From Nemertoderma westbladi (Eukaryota > Xenacoelomorpha > Nemertodermatida > Nemertodermatidae), in contig JAUCBJ010006906.1 in assembly GCA_032718475.1 (NCBI GenBank), positions 1 through 55,975 of the forward strand: a DNA stretch of 55,975 bases, read 5' to 3'. Positions 22,466 through 32,803 of the stretch are shown here, one piece after another. The number at the start of each line of letters is the position of its first letter. The stretch's first letter is position 1. The notes beneath the pieces are model-generated. The model was not told the DNA's origin. It searched no databases and worked only from the letters and a program-made list of their open reading frames with translations. The position numbers and the translations under genes are program-made.

Positions 22466-23130
22466 ACTTCGTGTATGTATATTGTTTTCTCTTTAGTATT
22501 ATAATCACAAGCTTTAATTATTCATGTTCATTATCATTCCAGCCAGCGTCAATACAGTGTTACGGAATTAAATATATTATATAATTATACCCTGAAATAT
22601 AAAGCCCTTTTTCCTTTACCGAAATCCCTTCTTTCCATTCATAAATATTAATGAGGTAGTTTCGCGCCCAAAGTCATCTGAGTAATCATAATGGCAGGAT
22701 GGGGTGTAGCAGGACATCTTACCACATAAAAATTAAGGATAGTTATTGTGCAACCAGATAAGTTATCCCACCACACTCCATTTTGCCCTTCTTCCATTTT
22801 ATCCGTATCCTTCCCTACTGTAAATGTATCACTACAGGACGCCACCTTGCGGCAAAAATTGAAATGTATATCCCTCATTTATAAACACAGGATGTGTGTC
22901 CACATTTCCTGTCTAGGGGTTAACTAGCTATGAATGTCCTCATTGCCTATGTAACATGTGATCTCAAATATAATGAAACTTATTGATTTTCATAATTTGT
23001 CTTCATTGGAAACATGTAGAGGATATCTTGACGTACAATTTGATACCTTGGTTGAATTCACAGCAACAAAAAGAAAAAAGTCCCCAATTCCACTGTAGGA
23101 AGTAGCAAGTCCTCAATTGGCCCCCTAGAC
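22466..23130. other. Non-coding stretch
   Basis: AT-rich DNA without a supportable gene or repeat. Confidence 0.4.
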
Positions 23131-23133
23131 ACG

Positions 23134-23191
23134 TATGTGTGTGTGTGTGTGTGTGTGTGTGGGGGGGGGGGGGGGGTGTGTGTGTGTGTGT
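23134..23191. repeat. TG/G microsatellite
   Basis: TG dinucleotide run, an uninterrupted run of about 16 G, then TG again. Confidence 0.9.
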
Positions 23192-23509
23192 TGGCAAATA
23201 TACCAAAGGGCTAACTTTGCAAGCTCTTTTTCCGCTATTGTGCTAACTTTTCCAAAGTGCTAACTCAAAGTGCTAACTCGTGGTCCTTGCAATCTGAAAC
23301 TTTGTCAAAACGTTTTTTAGACCATTTCCCACATGTTAGCATTTTACCACTTTTGCAGTCCAGTGTGTCATGTGTATGAAAAACTTGGCCCCCCTTAGCG
23401 GCATTATGGGAACTGGTACTTTTTAAACACACTTAAACACTCAAGAGTATGGAATGGCCATAATGCTAACTTACAAACACACTTCTTACACTTACATTCC
23501 ATTTGTACC

Positions 23510-24010
23510 AACTACCAAGTGCTAAATGATTATAAGACCGCAAATACCCTAATACGCTAACTCTCTGAATGTTAATTGCGAATACCCCTCCGTTTCGCGA
23601 ATAGCCAATTGTACACGTATAACCTAATTATAAAAGCGTTTTGCACAAACTGCGGGGGCGCTAAAGTCTTAACTTATTACTTTTAGATAGTCTTTGAAAG
23701 TACTCTATACAAAGTCCTAACCCGATAACTGTGTATTGTCATGGAAACGTAATGGTTTCTTACCTGGACATCCATACAATGTATTTCAATTTATTGCACA
23801 GGCGACATTTTATTATGTAGTGAGTGATTGCCGTGAAATGGAAATACCTAGATATATTGACAATCGTTATTTCAAAATTCATCCGGTCTAATTGTTGAGA
23901 TACCCCAAATTGAGGTTCTAAATTTGTGAAAATATTAGTGAAACAATTTTATGGTTAAAGAGAAAACTCTATTTGTTTTTATGTAGAGTAATGCGTAATT
24001 TTATTCCACA
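23510..24010. repeat. Diverged direct repeat, copy 1
   Basis: About 500 bases matching copy 2 at 24650-25140 in the same orientation. Shared blocks in the same order include agtgctaaatgatt, gcgaatacccctc, gcgctaaagtc, acaaagtcctaacccgataa, ggtttcttacctggacat, gacaatcgttatt and ttagtgaaacaa. No ORF. It is either an old tandem duplication of about 1.1 kb or two remnants of the same dispersed element. Confidence 0.7.
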
Positions 24011-24649
24011 AAGTTGCCTTTTCTTTTATAGCAGGTAAATTGCAATAATTAGTGCATTATAGGCGTACCTAAACGTGCGCTATTTTTATGAAAATTAACA
24101 ACTTCTCGATGTGGTGATATCCTCGTAACGCAGCTAAGTAATAATCACTAACTTAGTAACAATAAACTTCTATAACAAATATTGATAGTATTTCCCATTA
24201 CTGATAACCATTGATTGTAGGCGAAGTGTAAGTTTAGTTGATGTACCAACTGCAATTAATTGCATAAAAAGGATATGAATTTCATTAATATTCCTAAACA
24301 TTACAATATTAACGCTAATAATTAAGCATTCAGAACGCCCTTAAATTGACATAATTTAACAAAATGGCACCATTTTGTGAAAAGGGCACTGTCAACGTTT
24401 ATGAATGAATGACCCTTGTATATTTATGGAAACATCCCTCGCCACCCTCGCTCGGTACATAAATACTGATTATAACATCAGTTATAAATCGGTAAAATAT
24501 GAAAGTTCCTTTACATAAATCATTACGTTGGTTTTTCTGACTTTTATTGTCTGCTATATGTTAATTTTTTTTACCTATTATCAATAATGTTTTTTACTTT
24601 CTCTCGTGTTATTTTAATTTTCGTTGGTTAGTCAATCACACTTACTGTA

Positions 24650-25140
24650 TATTCAATTTGTACTAAGTGCTAAATGATTGTAAGACCGAAAATATTGATT
24701 GCGAATACCCCTCAGTTTCGCAAATAACCAATTTCACATCGAACACAAAAATAAAACCGTTTGCATAAACTCCGGGAGCGCTAAAGTCCTAACTTATACT
24801 TTCTTTTGAAAGTACTTTATACAAAGTCCTAACCCGATAATTTTGTATTGTCATGGAAACCTAATGGTTTCTTACCTGGACATTGACAACTAGTCTAATG
24901 AAACATAGGCAAACCGAAATTTATTCCCAGACTGAAACGAATAAGAATGGTTAAGTGGAAAACTTACACATAGATAGACAATCGTTATTAGAATATTTCC
25001 TCGTTTCGTCTATTGTTGAGATATAATAAAATACATAAAACACAAACTCAAACTGTGGCAAATTTAATTTGGGTTGTAAATTGGTGAAATTAGTTAGTGA
25101 AACAATAAATATAATATGCGTCAGATTAATAATTAACAAT
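24650..25140. repeat. Diverged direct repeat, copy 2
   Basis: Second copy of the 23510-24010 sequence, with the shared blocks in the same order but small indels throughout. The intervening 24011-24649 is AT-rich and non-coding. Confidence 0.7.
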
Positions 25141-25787
25141 TGTTAAAATTCAAAACAATTAAAATTCACTATAATGATAGGCTGCTCAGAGTAACTTAAA
25201 CCCACATAAATAATTCCCTTGAGTGAATTCTATCCGCGTAGGAGAAATTAAATATAAAAATGTTAATTATGCGATCATTTTAGAAATTTTGATCTTATGA
25301 AAAGATAATGAAAGGAGTCATAGTGAAATTCTCATATTAAAGCAACTTTTCAAAACCAGTCCGGATAATTCTAAAGTGCCGGGGGAAAATAAATTAACAC
25401 AGTCCAAGAATTGGAGCCCCACCTAAACTAATATATCGTGGACACTGATAAAACACAAGATATACTGTACCGGTATAATAATAATTTTGATGAAAAATAT
25501 GAAGCATTAGTTGCATCATTAACTGAAATATGACTCATCTCATTGCACTGATTCAAATGAATAGCCTTGCATTATTATATAGGAGCTACGGCAATTTTGA
25601 TATTTTGTATCTCTTAGAATTTTCCCAGGAGTCTTTTTCCCAAGTTTTCTTTTGAATCCTTTACTGTAAAATGATGATCCATTTCTGAAATTTTCAAAAC
25701 CAAGTTTCATTTCGTCACTACTGTAACCTTTGACAAGTTTTTCCGATAAATGAAAAATCAGGTATCCCGAATGCCAACTAGCTAGGA
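25141..25787. other. Non-coding stretch
   Basis: AT-rich. Nothing recognised up to the 3' end of LINE copy A5. Confidence 0.4.
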
Positions 25788-25867
25788 TCGGCATGCTGCA
25801 TTGCAGCTGCATTTTTAAAAATGCTGTGCCGGCTTGTCGACAAAATTGCGCCGCCACAACTCCCTAT

Positions 25868-25875
25868 CACCCATG
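25868..25875. repeat. Target-site duplication, left (8 bp)
   Basis: cacccatg, duplicated at 27094-27101. The unoccupied LINE copies (for example 9930-11240 and 17751-18530) carry this word once at the same place, which proves it is a target duplication. Confidence 0.95.
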
Positions 25876-27093
25876 CAGGGTTGTTTGAATTAAATCATTT
25901 GATTTAAATCATTGATTTAAATCATGATTTAAGTCACATATAAAAATAAAAAAAAATTAGATAGTTTTGATTTTTTTAAAATCAAGAATTTTATCAATCA
26001 TACTTTAAGGCCAGGATAAACATTGCATTACTGATTATTAATAAATGATTCAAATTACCTAAATATTTACATGAAAATACAGTATCATCTCGCATTTCCA
26101 ATACCATACAGTATTCACAGGCCCATTAATTAAGTTGTACTTTAGAGTTCTATTCAGTTTGTTGTTTATTTAGTGTATATTCGAATTCAGACTTTTCGGG
26201 ATTTCCGGGAGCGGGACCGGGATTATTCCTCTCGAGATCCCGTTTTACGGGATCGGTATTGCAATTTTGGATTAAATTCATCAAAGTTAATAGTATCTGA
26301 GGCAGGTTTTCAGTAACACTCACTTTATTTTACACTTCTGAAATATTAGTAAGATAAAGTTATATTAAAATTATCTTATAATTGATTACTGGATGGTTTA
26401 CTGAAATAAAAATTAGATATAATCAAAACATTTCCGTTCTGCTGGAACTTTTTTTAGATGTTCAACAAATTTATTTAACCATTTAAACTTCGGGATCCCG
26501 TTTCAAAAAAGTCGGAATCGGGATTCGATATTTCGCTGGGATCCCGGTTTTTTGGTTTTTTTTAAACATTAGTGCATTGATGAAGCCAGAAGTCTTCCGA
26601 TTGTTAAAATATAAAATCTGATTTAAATAAGAAAAGAGTGATTTAAATGGGTGACTACAAAACAAAGACCAAAGACCTAAATAATAAAGACCTGCATAAT
26701 CTTTGAAACATGTGTTAACTTTTGTTTATTGTTTTGGTTCCCCCAACAAGCCTCTGTAACATGCTCCTTTACTAACCTGTTCCTTTAAATGCAATGTAAC
26801 CTAACGCTCTTTGGCACCTGTACAAAACAAAGATATAAAGTCGCGTTACGTCCTAAGGGGATTAGGTCCCATTGCCATATAGCGTTAGGTCCCATTGCCA
26901 TTTATAGGAGCAGGTTAGTAAAGGAGCAGGTTACAGAGGCGTGTTTGGGGAACCAAACCAATAAACGAAAGTTAACACATGGGTTTCATACAGGTCTTTG
27001 CTTTTTAGTCAACCGATTTAAATGATTCTGATTTAAATAAAAAAAATCTGATTTTTTTTATTAAAAAAATAATCATGATTTTTATCAACCCTG
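25876..27093. mobile_element. hAT-like non-autonomous DNA transposon, 1.2 kb
   Basis: Begins cagggttg and ends caaccctg, inverted ends of 8 bp or more, and is flanked by the 8-bp duplication cacccatg, which is diagnostic of hAT-superfamily insertion. Both ends carry subterminal gatttaaatca-type words. There is no transposase ORF, so it depends on an autonomous relative. The interior is composite: gggatcccg-rich palindromic blocks at about 26195-26260 and 26490-26545, and a nested inverted-repeat element at 26709-26982. Confidence 0.85.
26709..26982. mobile_element. Nested inverted-repeat element (MITE)
   Basis: Inverted arms of about 71 bases at 26709-26779 and 26911-26982, with outer ends catgtgttaac and gttaacacatg. 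The arms contain tttattgttttggtt, gcctctgtaac and tttactaacct. A lone arm of the same element is present at 49229-49288, so it is a dispersed repeat. There is no ORF. Confidence 0.7.
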
Positions 27094-27101
27094 CACCCAT
27101 G
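27094..27101. repeat. Target-site duplication, right (8 bp)
   Basis: cacccatg, partner of 25868-25875. Confidence 0.95.
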
Positions 27102-28284
27102 ACATTTGCTAGATCATCCGCTTCTTCAAGGCCAGTGTCCTTTAAGATGCGTCTCAAGAAAGTCATGGGCTGTCCACCATGCTTATTCAGTCCATGAGGC
27201 TGCCAAAGTATAAGTTTATGCACTGGCTGGTCCTCACGGTGAAAGCAATGTCCTGCAAAGCGGAGGCGATTTTGTTCTAGTATCAAGCTTGGGGGAACCA
27301 ATGAGACACCTCCAATGTTATATAGTGTCTGGTTGGAGATGTGTGCATTGTACTTTGACACAATGCACCCGGCGTAGCATTCTTGTGAATGTGCCATCCA
27401 GAGATTTGGTGTCTTCAGCAGTTAGAGCCCAACATGGACTCTCATAGAGAGGTACTGGAACTACTGCTGCTCTAAATAATCGGACCTTAAGTTTCCGATT
27501 AATTCTCGGTGACTTCCAAATCCTGCAAAGCATATTCAAGGCTGCCCAATGCTTTCCCTTACGTATTCGAAGGTCCTCATCTTGACTTCCGCATCCATGA
27601 TCCCAGGTAACAGAAGTCGTCCACATGCTCAAGCATACCATCCTTTGAGCTTATGCTCATCCGATCAGAGACTTGCTGAGGACTTTCAAAGTTAACTGTC
27701 AAAATGTTGGTCTTTCTGGAGTTAATAAAAAGACCAACACTAGAAGCAGCATGTTCTAATGAGCTGAGGAGCCGTTGGGCTCCCTCTAGTGATTCTGAGA
27801 GTACTCCCAAGTCATCAGCAAAGTCTAGATCAGTTAGGTACTTGGCAGGATTTCCTCGACTTTTGGAGCCAGTAGGTGGAGTTATCATCACCCCATCATC
27901 ATTATGATGATCTAAGGACGTGCGTAGAACATAGTCAACCACAATTATGAACAAGAATGGTGCAAGTGTGTCTCCCTGGAGGACGTTCCATTACACTTCA
28001 AATGGTTCTGTGTCACCGTCAACAGTAGAGACAAATGTTGTCGAACCATCGTATACTGATCTGATTGCTGCAATAATTTCATCAGGAATCCCATATAATG
28101 AAAGTATGCTGAACATACGTGAGAGAGAGACTGAATCAAAGGCCTTGAAGAAGTCAACGTGGTCCCACGAATGCCGAATTGGCCGAATGCCAAAATAAGG
28201 ATCACGAGACGAATTACAGAAAATAATGCTGAAATGTTTGATCCTGTTTAAACACTTAGATAGAAGGCCTACAACATGAATAAA

Positions 28285-28725
28285 CCATGCAGTTAGGTGA
28301 ATAATAATACTGTTCGGGTTTGCAATTAGCACAACATTAATTTGACCATGCAGTTAGGTGTATAATAATACTGTTCGGGTTTGCAGTTAGATCAACCTTA
28401 AATAGACCATGCAGTTAGGTGTATAGTAATACTGATCGGGTTTGCAGTTAGCACAACATTAATTAGACCTTGCAGTTAGGTGTATAGTAATACTGTTCGG
28501 GTTTGCAATTAGCACAACATTAATTTGACCATGCAGTTAGGTGTATAATAATACTGTTCGGGTTTGCAGTTAGATCAACCTTAAATAGACCATGCAGTTA
28601 GGTGTATAGTAATACTGATCGGGTTTGCAGTTAGCACAACATTAATTAGACCTTGCAGTTAGGTGTATAGTAATACTGTTCAGGTTTGCAGTTAGCACAA
28701 CATTAATAGACAATGCAGTTAGGGC
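28285..28725. repeat. 61-bp tandem repeat with a 183-bp higher-order period
   Basis: Units contain catgcagttaggtgtata, then taatactgttcgggtttgca. Three variant monomers form a 183-bp block. The block starting at 28318 recurs from 28501 almost unchanged. About seven monomers in all, with no coding content. Confidence 0.88.
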
Positions 28726-28874
28726 TATGGTATATGTGTAGTCTTTACCACCCTTGTACTCTAGCGACCTTCCAGAGAATTTGTTAGTTAGGTGTATAGT
28801 TGATTTGCATGCGTCTGGAACAGTTAGCACTTTGGACGAAAAAGAGCACGTTAGCATTTCGAGTGGTTTGCCGG

Positions 28875-28941
28875 TATGTGTGTGTGGGGGGGGGGGTGTG
28901 TGGGGGGGGGGGGGGGGTGTGTGTGTGTGTGTGTGTGTGTT
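28875..28941. repeat. TG/G low-complexity tract
   Basis: Alternating TG dinucleotides and G runs next to the left end of the virus-like gene block. Confidence 0.9.
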
Positions 28942-29047
28942 TGTAAACTGAGATATAAAAAAATAGATTTTAATGTTTTTATTATTTTTATTGACATTAA
29001 AACAATTATATTATCCCATCACATTACATTACATGCTTAGAGTAAAC

Positions 29048-29647
29048 CTACAGTACATCTTCCACCGCAGTTATTTCTTTCTGTTTATCATCATCATCAG
29101 CCGCAGTTAAACGCTTTCTCATGAAAAAGTGTAGAGCCTCATACCCACCAACACGTTTTGCTGAGCAGTATCGCAGACAGTTATCCCTTATGTTTAAGTG
29201 GAACGCGCATTTACTTTCCATTGTAGTGAATCGGTCGTGAAATCGACAAGGTGTTAAATATTCGTGATATTGCTTATATATTCCCAATTTCTCCACCAAA
29301 TTTGGTTCGAGAACATCGAGTTGGGAAACTAATATTGCCCGTTTCAGCAAGCCAAATACATGAATATTTTTTTTATATTTTAAATGTCTCTTCATATATT
29401 TTTTAAAGTCATCTTGAGAAATGTCCCCGTAGTTCCAGGGCAAGTGAGAAGTCATATCTCGTAAATTGTTTACGTGAGCTGCATCTAAAGCTGATAACTT
29501 AATATTAGACGGGCCTTTAATTAAAAACGTCTTTACATTAGTTTTGGTGTAATTAGAATCGTATATTGCAAATTCTTTAAATACTACCGGATACTCTTTA
29601 TTGTCTATCTTATAATATTGAAAATCAACAAAAATAATATTATCCAT
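29048..29647 (-). CDS. Unknown 199-aa protein of the virus-like element
   Basis: Last ORF of the block, 31 bases after the protease stop. The start is the ATG at 29647. It begins IIFVDFQ, then KEFAIYD-type strands, a central HLPWNYGDIS stretch, NIHVFGLLKRAI, then CRFHDR and CAFHLNIRDNC, which look like a Cys/His pair near the C-terminus. The last 20 residues are acidic. From memory, small proteins with this layout (initial D-x-Q strand, later KG/K strand, C-x-x-H and CA) recur beside similar elements in invertebrate genomes. The strand pattern is reminiscent of an RNase H/DnaQ-like fold, but catalytic residues are not convincing. The function is unknown. Confidence 0.7.
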   Translation of the reverse strand: MDNIIFVDFQYYKIDNKEYPVVFKEFAIYDSNYTKTNVKTFLIKGPSNIKLSALDAAHVNNLRDMTSHLPWNYGDISQDDFKKYMKRHLKYKKNIHVFGLLKRAILVSQLDVLEPNLVEKLGIYKQYHEYLTPCRFHDRFTTMESKCAFHLNIRDNCLRYCSAKRVGGYEALHFFMRKRLTAADDDDKQKEITAVEDVL

Positions 29648-29678
29648 TTTATCTGATAAACAAAAGTTAAATAATTAA

Positions 29679-30131
29679 TTACAAAGTTTGTTGGTTTAAT
29701 TTATAATAATTAACAAGCCATTTATATAATATAATTTCATTGATTTCCACATTATTTGTAAACGCTCTCATTGGATAGATTGTGTGAATACGATTTACCA
29801 AATAATAAAGACAGTATAGACCGCATGTGGTCCTCCTGGGGTCTTGAAATTGTTTGCGTGTAGTACGCCACCTTGCGGAATTTTTCTCAAGCCATTTTTC
29901 GATGCATCTGTTTGGATATTTTGGTCCAAACGAGTCAAATACTTCGGCCTCATTATCTCGTATATATATCGCGATCCAATGAATCCCAGGCAGATGCTGT
30001 TTATCGGTATTTACTATCAAGCCATAATCCTGCTGCTTATTATTATCTAATTTAGGTAATTTATTAGCTGGAAACGCGCCCAAATAGTGACCACCCACTG
30101 GAAACATATCAAGGTCCTCTGTAGATAACAT
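29679..30131 (-). CDS. Adenain/ULP1-like cysteine protease
   Basis: 150-aa C5/C48-type cysteine protease, the enzyme that matures capsid precursors in adenovirus-like particles and Maverick relatives. Catalytic residues are visible in the expected order: His51 (GIHWIAIYI), Asp66 (VFDSFGPKYP), Gln96 (the oxyanion-hole Gln in QFQDP) and Cys103 (TTCGLYCLYYL). The length is short, as usual for the Maverick type (adenain itself is about 200 aa). The start ATG lies 2 nt after the stop of the preceding gene. The reading frame is intact, so the protein could still be active. Substrates are presumably the neighbouring structural proteins, by analogy. Confidence 0.92.
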   Translation of the reverse strand: MLSTEDLDMFPVGGHYLGAFPANKLPKLDNNKQQDYGLIVNTDKQHLPGIHWIAIYIRDNEAEVFDSFGPKYPNRCIEKWLEKNSARWRTTRKQFQDPRRTTCGLYCLYYLVNRIHTIYPMRAFTNNVEINEIILYKWLVNYYKLNQQTL

Positions 30132-30133
30132 AC

Positions 30134-31393
30134 TTAATCGATATGTATTTCTTTCCTGCTATTTAAACTTAATGATTGATCATAAATATTAAAAACTATT
30201 ACATTTATGGTTTCAACCAACGGTTCGGCAAATCTTAATTTTAATTGACCGTTAGTATATATCGACGGTTGCGGATCTCTAACGTAGCCGTCAGCGGTTA
30301 GGTCCCAGGATAGGATGGGACAATTACCTAAGTAGGTTTCATGGTCTATATTATTACCCCCATAACCGTTAATATATGTATTAATGTTCTTCATTAATTG
30401 AGTATACTCAAAAATATATGTTCCATCTGTAAAATTAGGTTCGTATATTACACCCCCTACTGGAAGACCGTCTACAATCAGTTCCGCGCGTCTAAGGTTA
30501 AAATGTTCAAATTTCAAGGGATTGCAAATTAATTCTCCCGAATAAGCGTTATTTGTTATAAAGCCAATAATAACTAATTTGGGTTTTTTACCATCAAATA
30601 TGTTTGTTTGAGTGTAATTTGTGGTTTGTGCTGGAATAGTAAATGTAGTCACCTCTTTCTTTTGAAATTGATATTCAATATCGTAGCTCTCTAAACCTTT
30701 TAGGTGACTGCTTTCTATTACCGGATTAACCTCCATTCTAGGGATTAGAATTTTTATTTCATCTAATTCTAGTCGAAGATTTGTCACGGCGTTTGCGTTT
30801 GGAGTGATTTTAAAAATAAACGAATTTGATACTTTTCTAAAATGCATTCTTAAATCATACCCAGGTTGTATTATTTTAGTTTCAGTATCAAAATCAATCG
30901 TCAATCCACTTACAAATTGCATTTGTTTACTAAAGGCATCAGCAATAGGATGCGCGCCAGGATCAATTTCATTTCCGTGTTCAGATAAAGGTTGATGAAA
31001 GCCACCAGCACCCAGTAGCCCATTTTTATCCTCGTAAGTTGTAAATAATAAATTGGATAAGTACGACTTGTAGAAATAATGGTTATTGCTATTTTCAACC
31101 TGCTTCTCATTAAGGTCTATTTTAATATCACTCCACATAGTTTCAGCTGGGTAATTCAGCATATAAATATGGGAGTTTTCAAGTCGTCTATCCCAACGTA
31201 CTGTACATTTTGTAATTAATAACGCGTCTTGCAGTTTCGTATAGAATTCATTGGATCTGGGTACAAGGAAGGTGACCTTCCTAGATTCACTTCTGAGATT
31301 AGATACGGGGTAAATTGTTTCATAATGTTTTGCTTTAAATTCAGTCTGTATTGGCTGTGTAGAAAATAAATCTAATTCCTTAATAATTGACAT
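30134..31393 (-). CDS. F54H12.2-like protein, probable capsid protein
   Basis: 419-aa protein of the family often annotated in invertebrate genomes as 'uncharacterized protein F54H12.2-like', found with chromo-integrases and adenain-like proteases. Recognisable points: ELDLFSTQPIQTEF at the N-terminus, the KLVIIGFITNNAYSGE block, NPLKFEHFNLRRAELIVDG, the DHETYLGNCPILSWDLTADG stretch and a final LRFAEPLVETINVIVFN strand. The protein is long, beta-rich and lacks enzyme motifs. Position in the block between the basic protein and the protease suggests a capsid building block, possibly with a jelly-roll fold. That structural role is inference. It starts 2 nt after the previous stop. The frame is intact. 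Confidence 0.85.
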   Translation of the reverse strand: MSIIKELDLFSTQPIQTEFKAKHYETIYPVSNLRSESRKVTFLVPRSNEFYTKLQDALLITKCTVRWDRRLENSHIYMLNYPAETMWSDIKIDLNEKQVENSNNHYFYKSYLSNLLFTTYEDKNGLLGAGGFHQPLSEHGNEIDPGAHPIADAFSKQMQFVSGLTIDFDTETKIIQPGYDLRMHFRKVSNSFIFKITPNANAVTNLRLELDEIKILIPRMEVNPVIESSHLKGLESYDIEYQFQKKEVTTFTIPAQTTNYTQTNIFDGKKPKLVIIGFITNNAYSGELICNPLKFEHFNLRRAELIVDGLPVGGVIYEPNFTDGTYIFEYTQLMKNINTYINGYGGNNIDHETYLGNCPILSWDLTADGYVRDPQPSIYTNGQLKLRFAEPLVETINVIVFNIYDQSLSLNSRKEIHID

Positions 31394-31395
31394 TA

Positions 31396-31956
31396 TTAAA
31401 AAATACTTTTTTCGCAGTGTTTCAGTTTGCCTTTTATATTTCTCTTTTTACTACGTCGATGATGTATGTTCATAGACATTGGTCTAGCGGGTCGCTTTAA
31501 ATCTCTATAAACTTTTTCTACAACCGACCTTGTTGAGGGTTTCATTTTATTTAATGCTTTATTAATAACCGTATTAGCCTGCTGATGTAAGACCCGCTTA
31601 CCTTTTGGTATTACGTGTTGTCTCATAAATTTTGTGGTAAATGGTAAAGCTTTCTGTAAAACTTTTTTAGCTAATGGCTTACCAAATTTTTTCAATGTCG
31701 ATAAGGCGTCTGTAAATATACCTTCTCCGTGTTGATTTGCCCGCATACCTCTACGATAACGCTGAAAACGACGTTGTTTTAAGTTTGGACCAAATGTGCC
31801 AATTTGTTGACCGTAAGGGTCAATATATGAACCACCACGAAAAACAGGAACTTGCGTCGAGCCTCTGGTACTTCTTCCACCTTTAAAAACAGCAAGATTA
31901 GAGTCTGAACCCCCATATTGAGGTTTACTGTATCTTTGAAATAAATCAGAATCCAT
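31396..31956 (-). CDS. Basic core or minor-capsid-like protein
   Basis: 186-aa, strongly basic protein. The N-terminal half is Gly/Arg/Tyr-rich (YGGSDSNLAVFKGGRS; RRFQRYRRGMR). The centre has an amphipathic stretch starting GEGIFTDALSTLKKFGKPL. The C-terminus is Arg/Lys-rich (HHRRSKKRNIKGK). This pattern, a short glycine-rich lead, one amphipathic helix and basic tails, resembles adenovirus core/minor proteins (pX- and pVI-type) and the equivalent protein of Maverick-like elements, which bind DNA or membrane. The homology is not provable by eye. Its ATG overlaps the end of the upstream gene by 11 nt. It may be a substrate of the protease, although I could not identify a convincing cleavage site. 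Confidence 0.7.
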   Translation of the reverse strand: MDSDLFQRYSKPQYGGSDSNLAVFKGGRSTRGSTQVPVFRGGSYIDPYGQQIGTFGPNLKQRRFQRYRRGMRANQHGEGIFTDALSTLKKFGKPLAKKVLQKALPFTTKFMRQHVIPKGKRVLHQQANTVINKALNKMKPSTRSVVEKVYRDLKRPARPMSMNIHHRRSKKRNIKGKLKHCEKSIF

Positions 31957-32803
31957 TTGAATTTATTCGTTTAAAGTGTAATGTAATAGATGTTGTCCCG
32001 TATTCAAAATTCAAATCTTTTCCTTCTTTGTCTGTTATTTCAATATGAATGTATGTTATCTTATATGATTTTTTTACAGGGATATAATGAATTGTATCCT
32101 TGACAAATTCTTTATTTATTACGCTACCATATTTCACATCATCAGGTATCGCAACACGACGAAGTAAAGCTAAACCAAAATCGTTAATATATTGATTTTC
32201 AATTATATTAGTAGTCACGTACATGTTCGATTTAGGTTCTGGAATAGAGTTGGGCGGTTGAGGGCATAAAAATACCATCTGGTAAGCTTTTTCTCCATTT
32301 CCGATAACCTTTATTAAATAACCCTTTATATTATTTTTCGTCTTCAAAATAATTTTAAAATTTGGATTTAAATTCGCGCCGAGATTATTTTCAGTAATTC
32401 CAAAATAATAGGCTAATTGTTGACCTATAAATAACTCTCGCACAGTTTTCCCTAAAATAAATTGCAATCTATTTTGCTGAGTATTTTCAACTATTTGTAA
32501 TTTATCTTTCAATGTCCCCGTGTTAAAATAATCTATAATGTCATTGATACTGTAGAATAAACCAGATGGAAGTGTATCCTCAAAAATTTTTTTCCCTTTT
32601 TTTAATAAAATAACATTCTCTACATTGTTATACATGGACGGCAACGTTGCTAAGTAAAATATACTTTTTATACCTACCACCCAGTTTTCGTTTGGATTTA
32701 TAGGTAAGGCGCCGTGGAAATTTATCTGATAATTACTAGCGCTATTGCGGGGAAAATCAATCGGACAGGAATTACTTGGTAGTCTAACGTAGAACTCATC
32801 CAT
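31946..32803 (-). CDS. Structural-type protein B, paralogue of the next gene upstream
   Basis: 285 aa from the ATG at 32803; the frame is open 9 nt further upstream only through a GTG, so ATG is preferred. It starts MDEFYVRLPSNSCPIDFP, followed by NYQINFHGAL and NENWVVGIKSIFY. This layout (short beta strand, LPSNS, a spaced Phe/Tyr, then a W/I-V-G-hydrophobic strand) is common in invertebrate Maverick-like islands. The rest is beta-rich with no enzyme motif. It overlaps the 3' end of gene A by 8 nt and its own end overlaps the basic protein gene by 11 nt, implying coupled expression from one transcript. A penton-, fibre- or minor-capsid-like role is inference. Confidence 0.78.
   Translation of the reverse strand: MDEFYVRLPSNSCPIDFPRNSASNYQINFHGALPINPNENWVVGIKSIFYLATLPSMYNNVENVILLKKGKKIFEDTLPSGLFYSINDIIDYFNTGTLKDKLQIVENTQQNRLQFILGKTVRELFIGQQLAYYFGITENNLGANLNPNFKIILKTKNNIKGYLIKVIGNGEKAYQMVFLCPQPPNSIPEPKSNMYVTTNIIENQYINDFGLALLRRVAIPDDVKYGSVINKEFVKDTIHYIPVKKSYKITYIHIEITDKEGKDLNFEYGTTSITLHFKRINSNGF

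Larger units (their letters stand above)
25788..28158 (-). pseudogene. LINE family A copy split by a DNA transposon (A5)
   Basis: Minus-strand LINE A copy whose last ~88 bases (25788-25875) are separated from the rest (27102-28158) by the hAT-like element at 25876-27093. The coding part shows FVDFFKAFDS-equivalent sequence near 28150, DFADDL, GLFINSRKT, the LDGTFTRMLRR block and RFAGHCF. It has several small indels, including changes around 27340-27360 and 27575-27600, so the protein is broken into overlapping frames. It is 5'-truncated within the RT. This is an old, non-functional copy. Confidence 0.88.
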
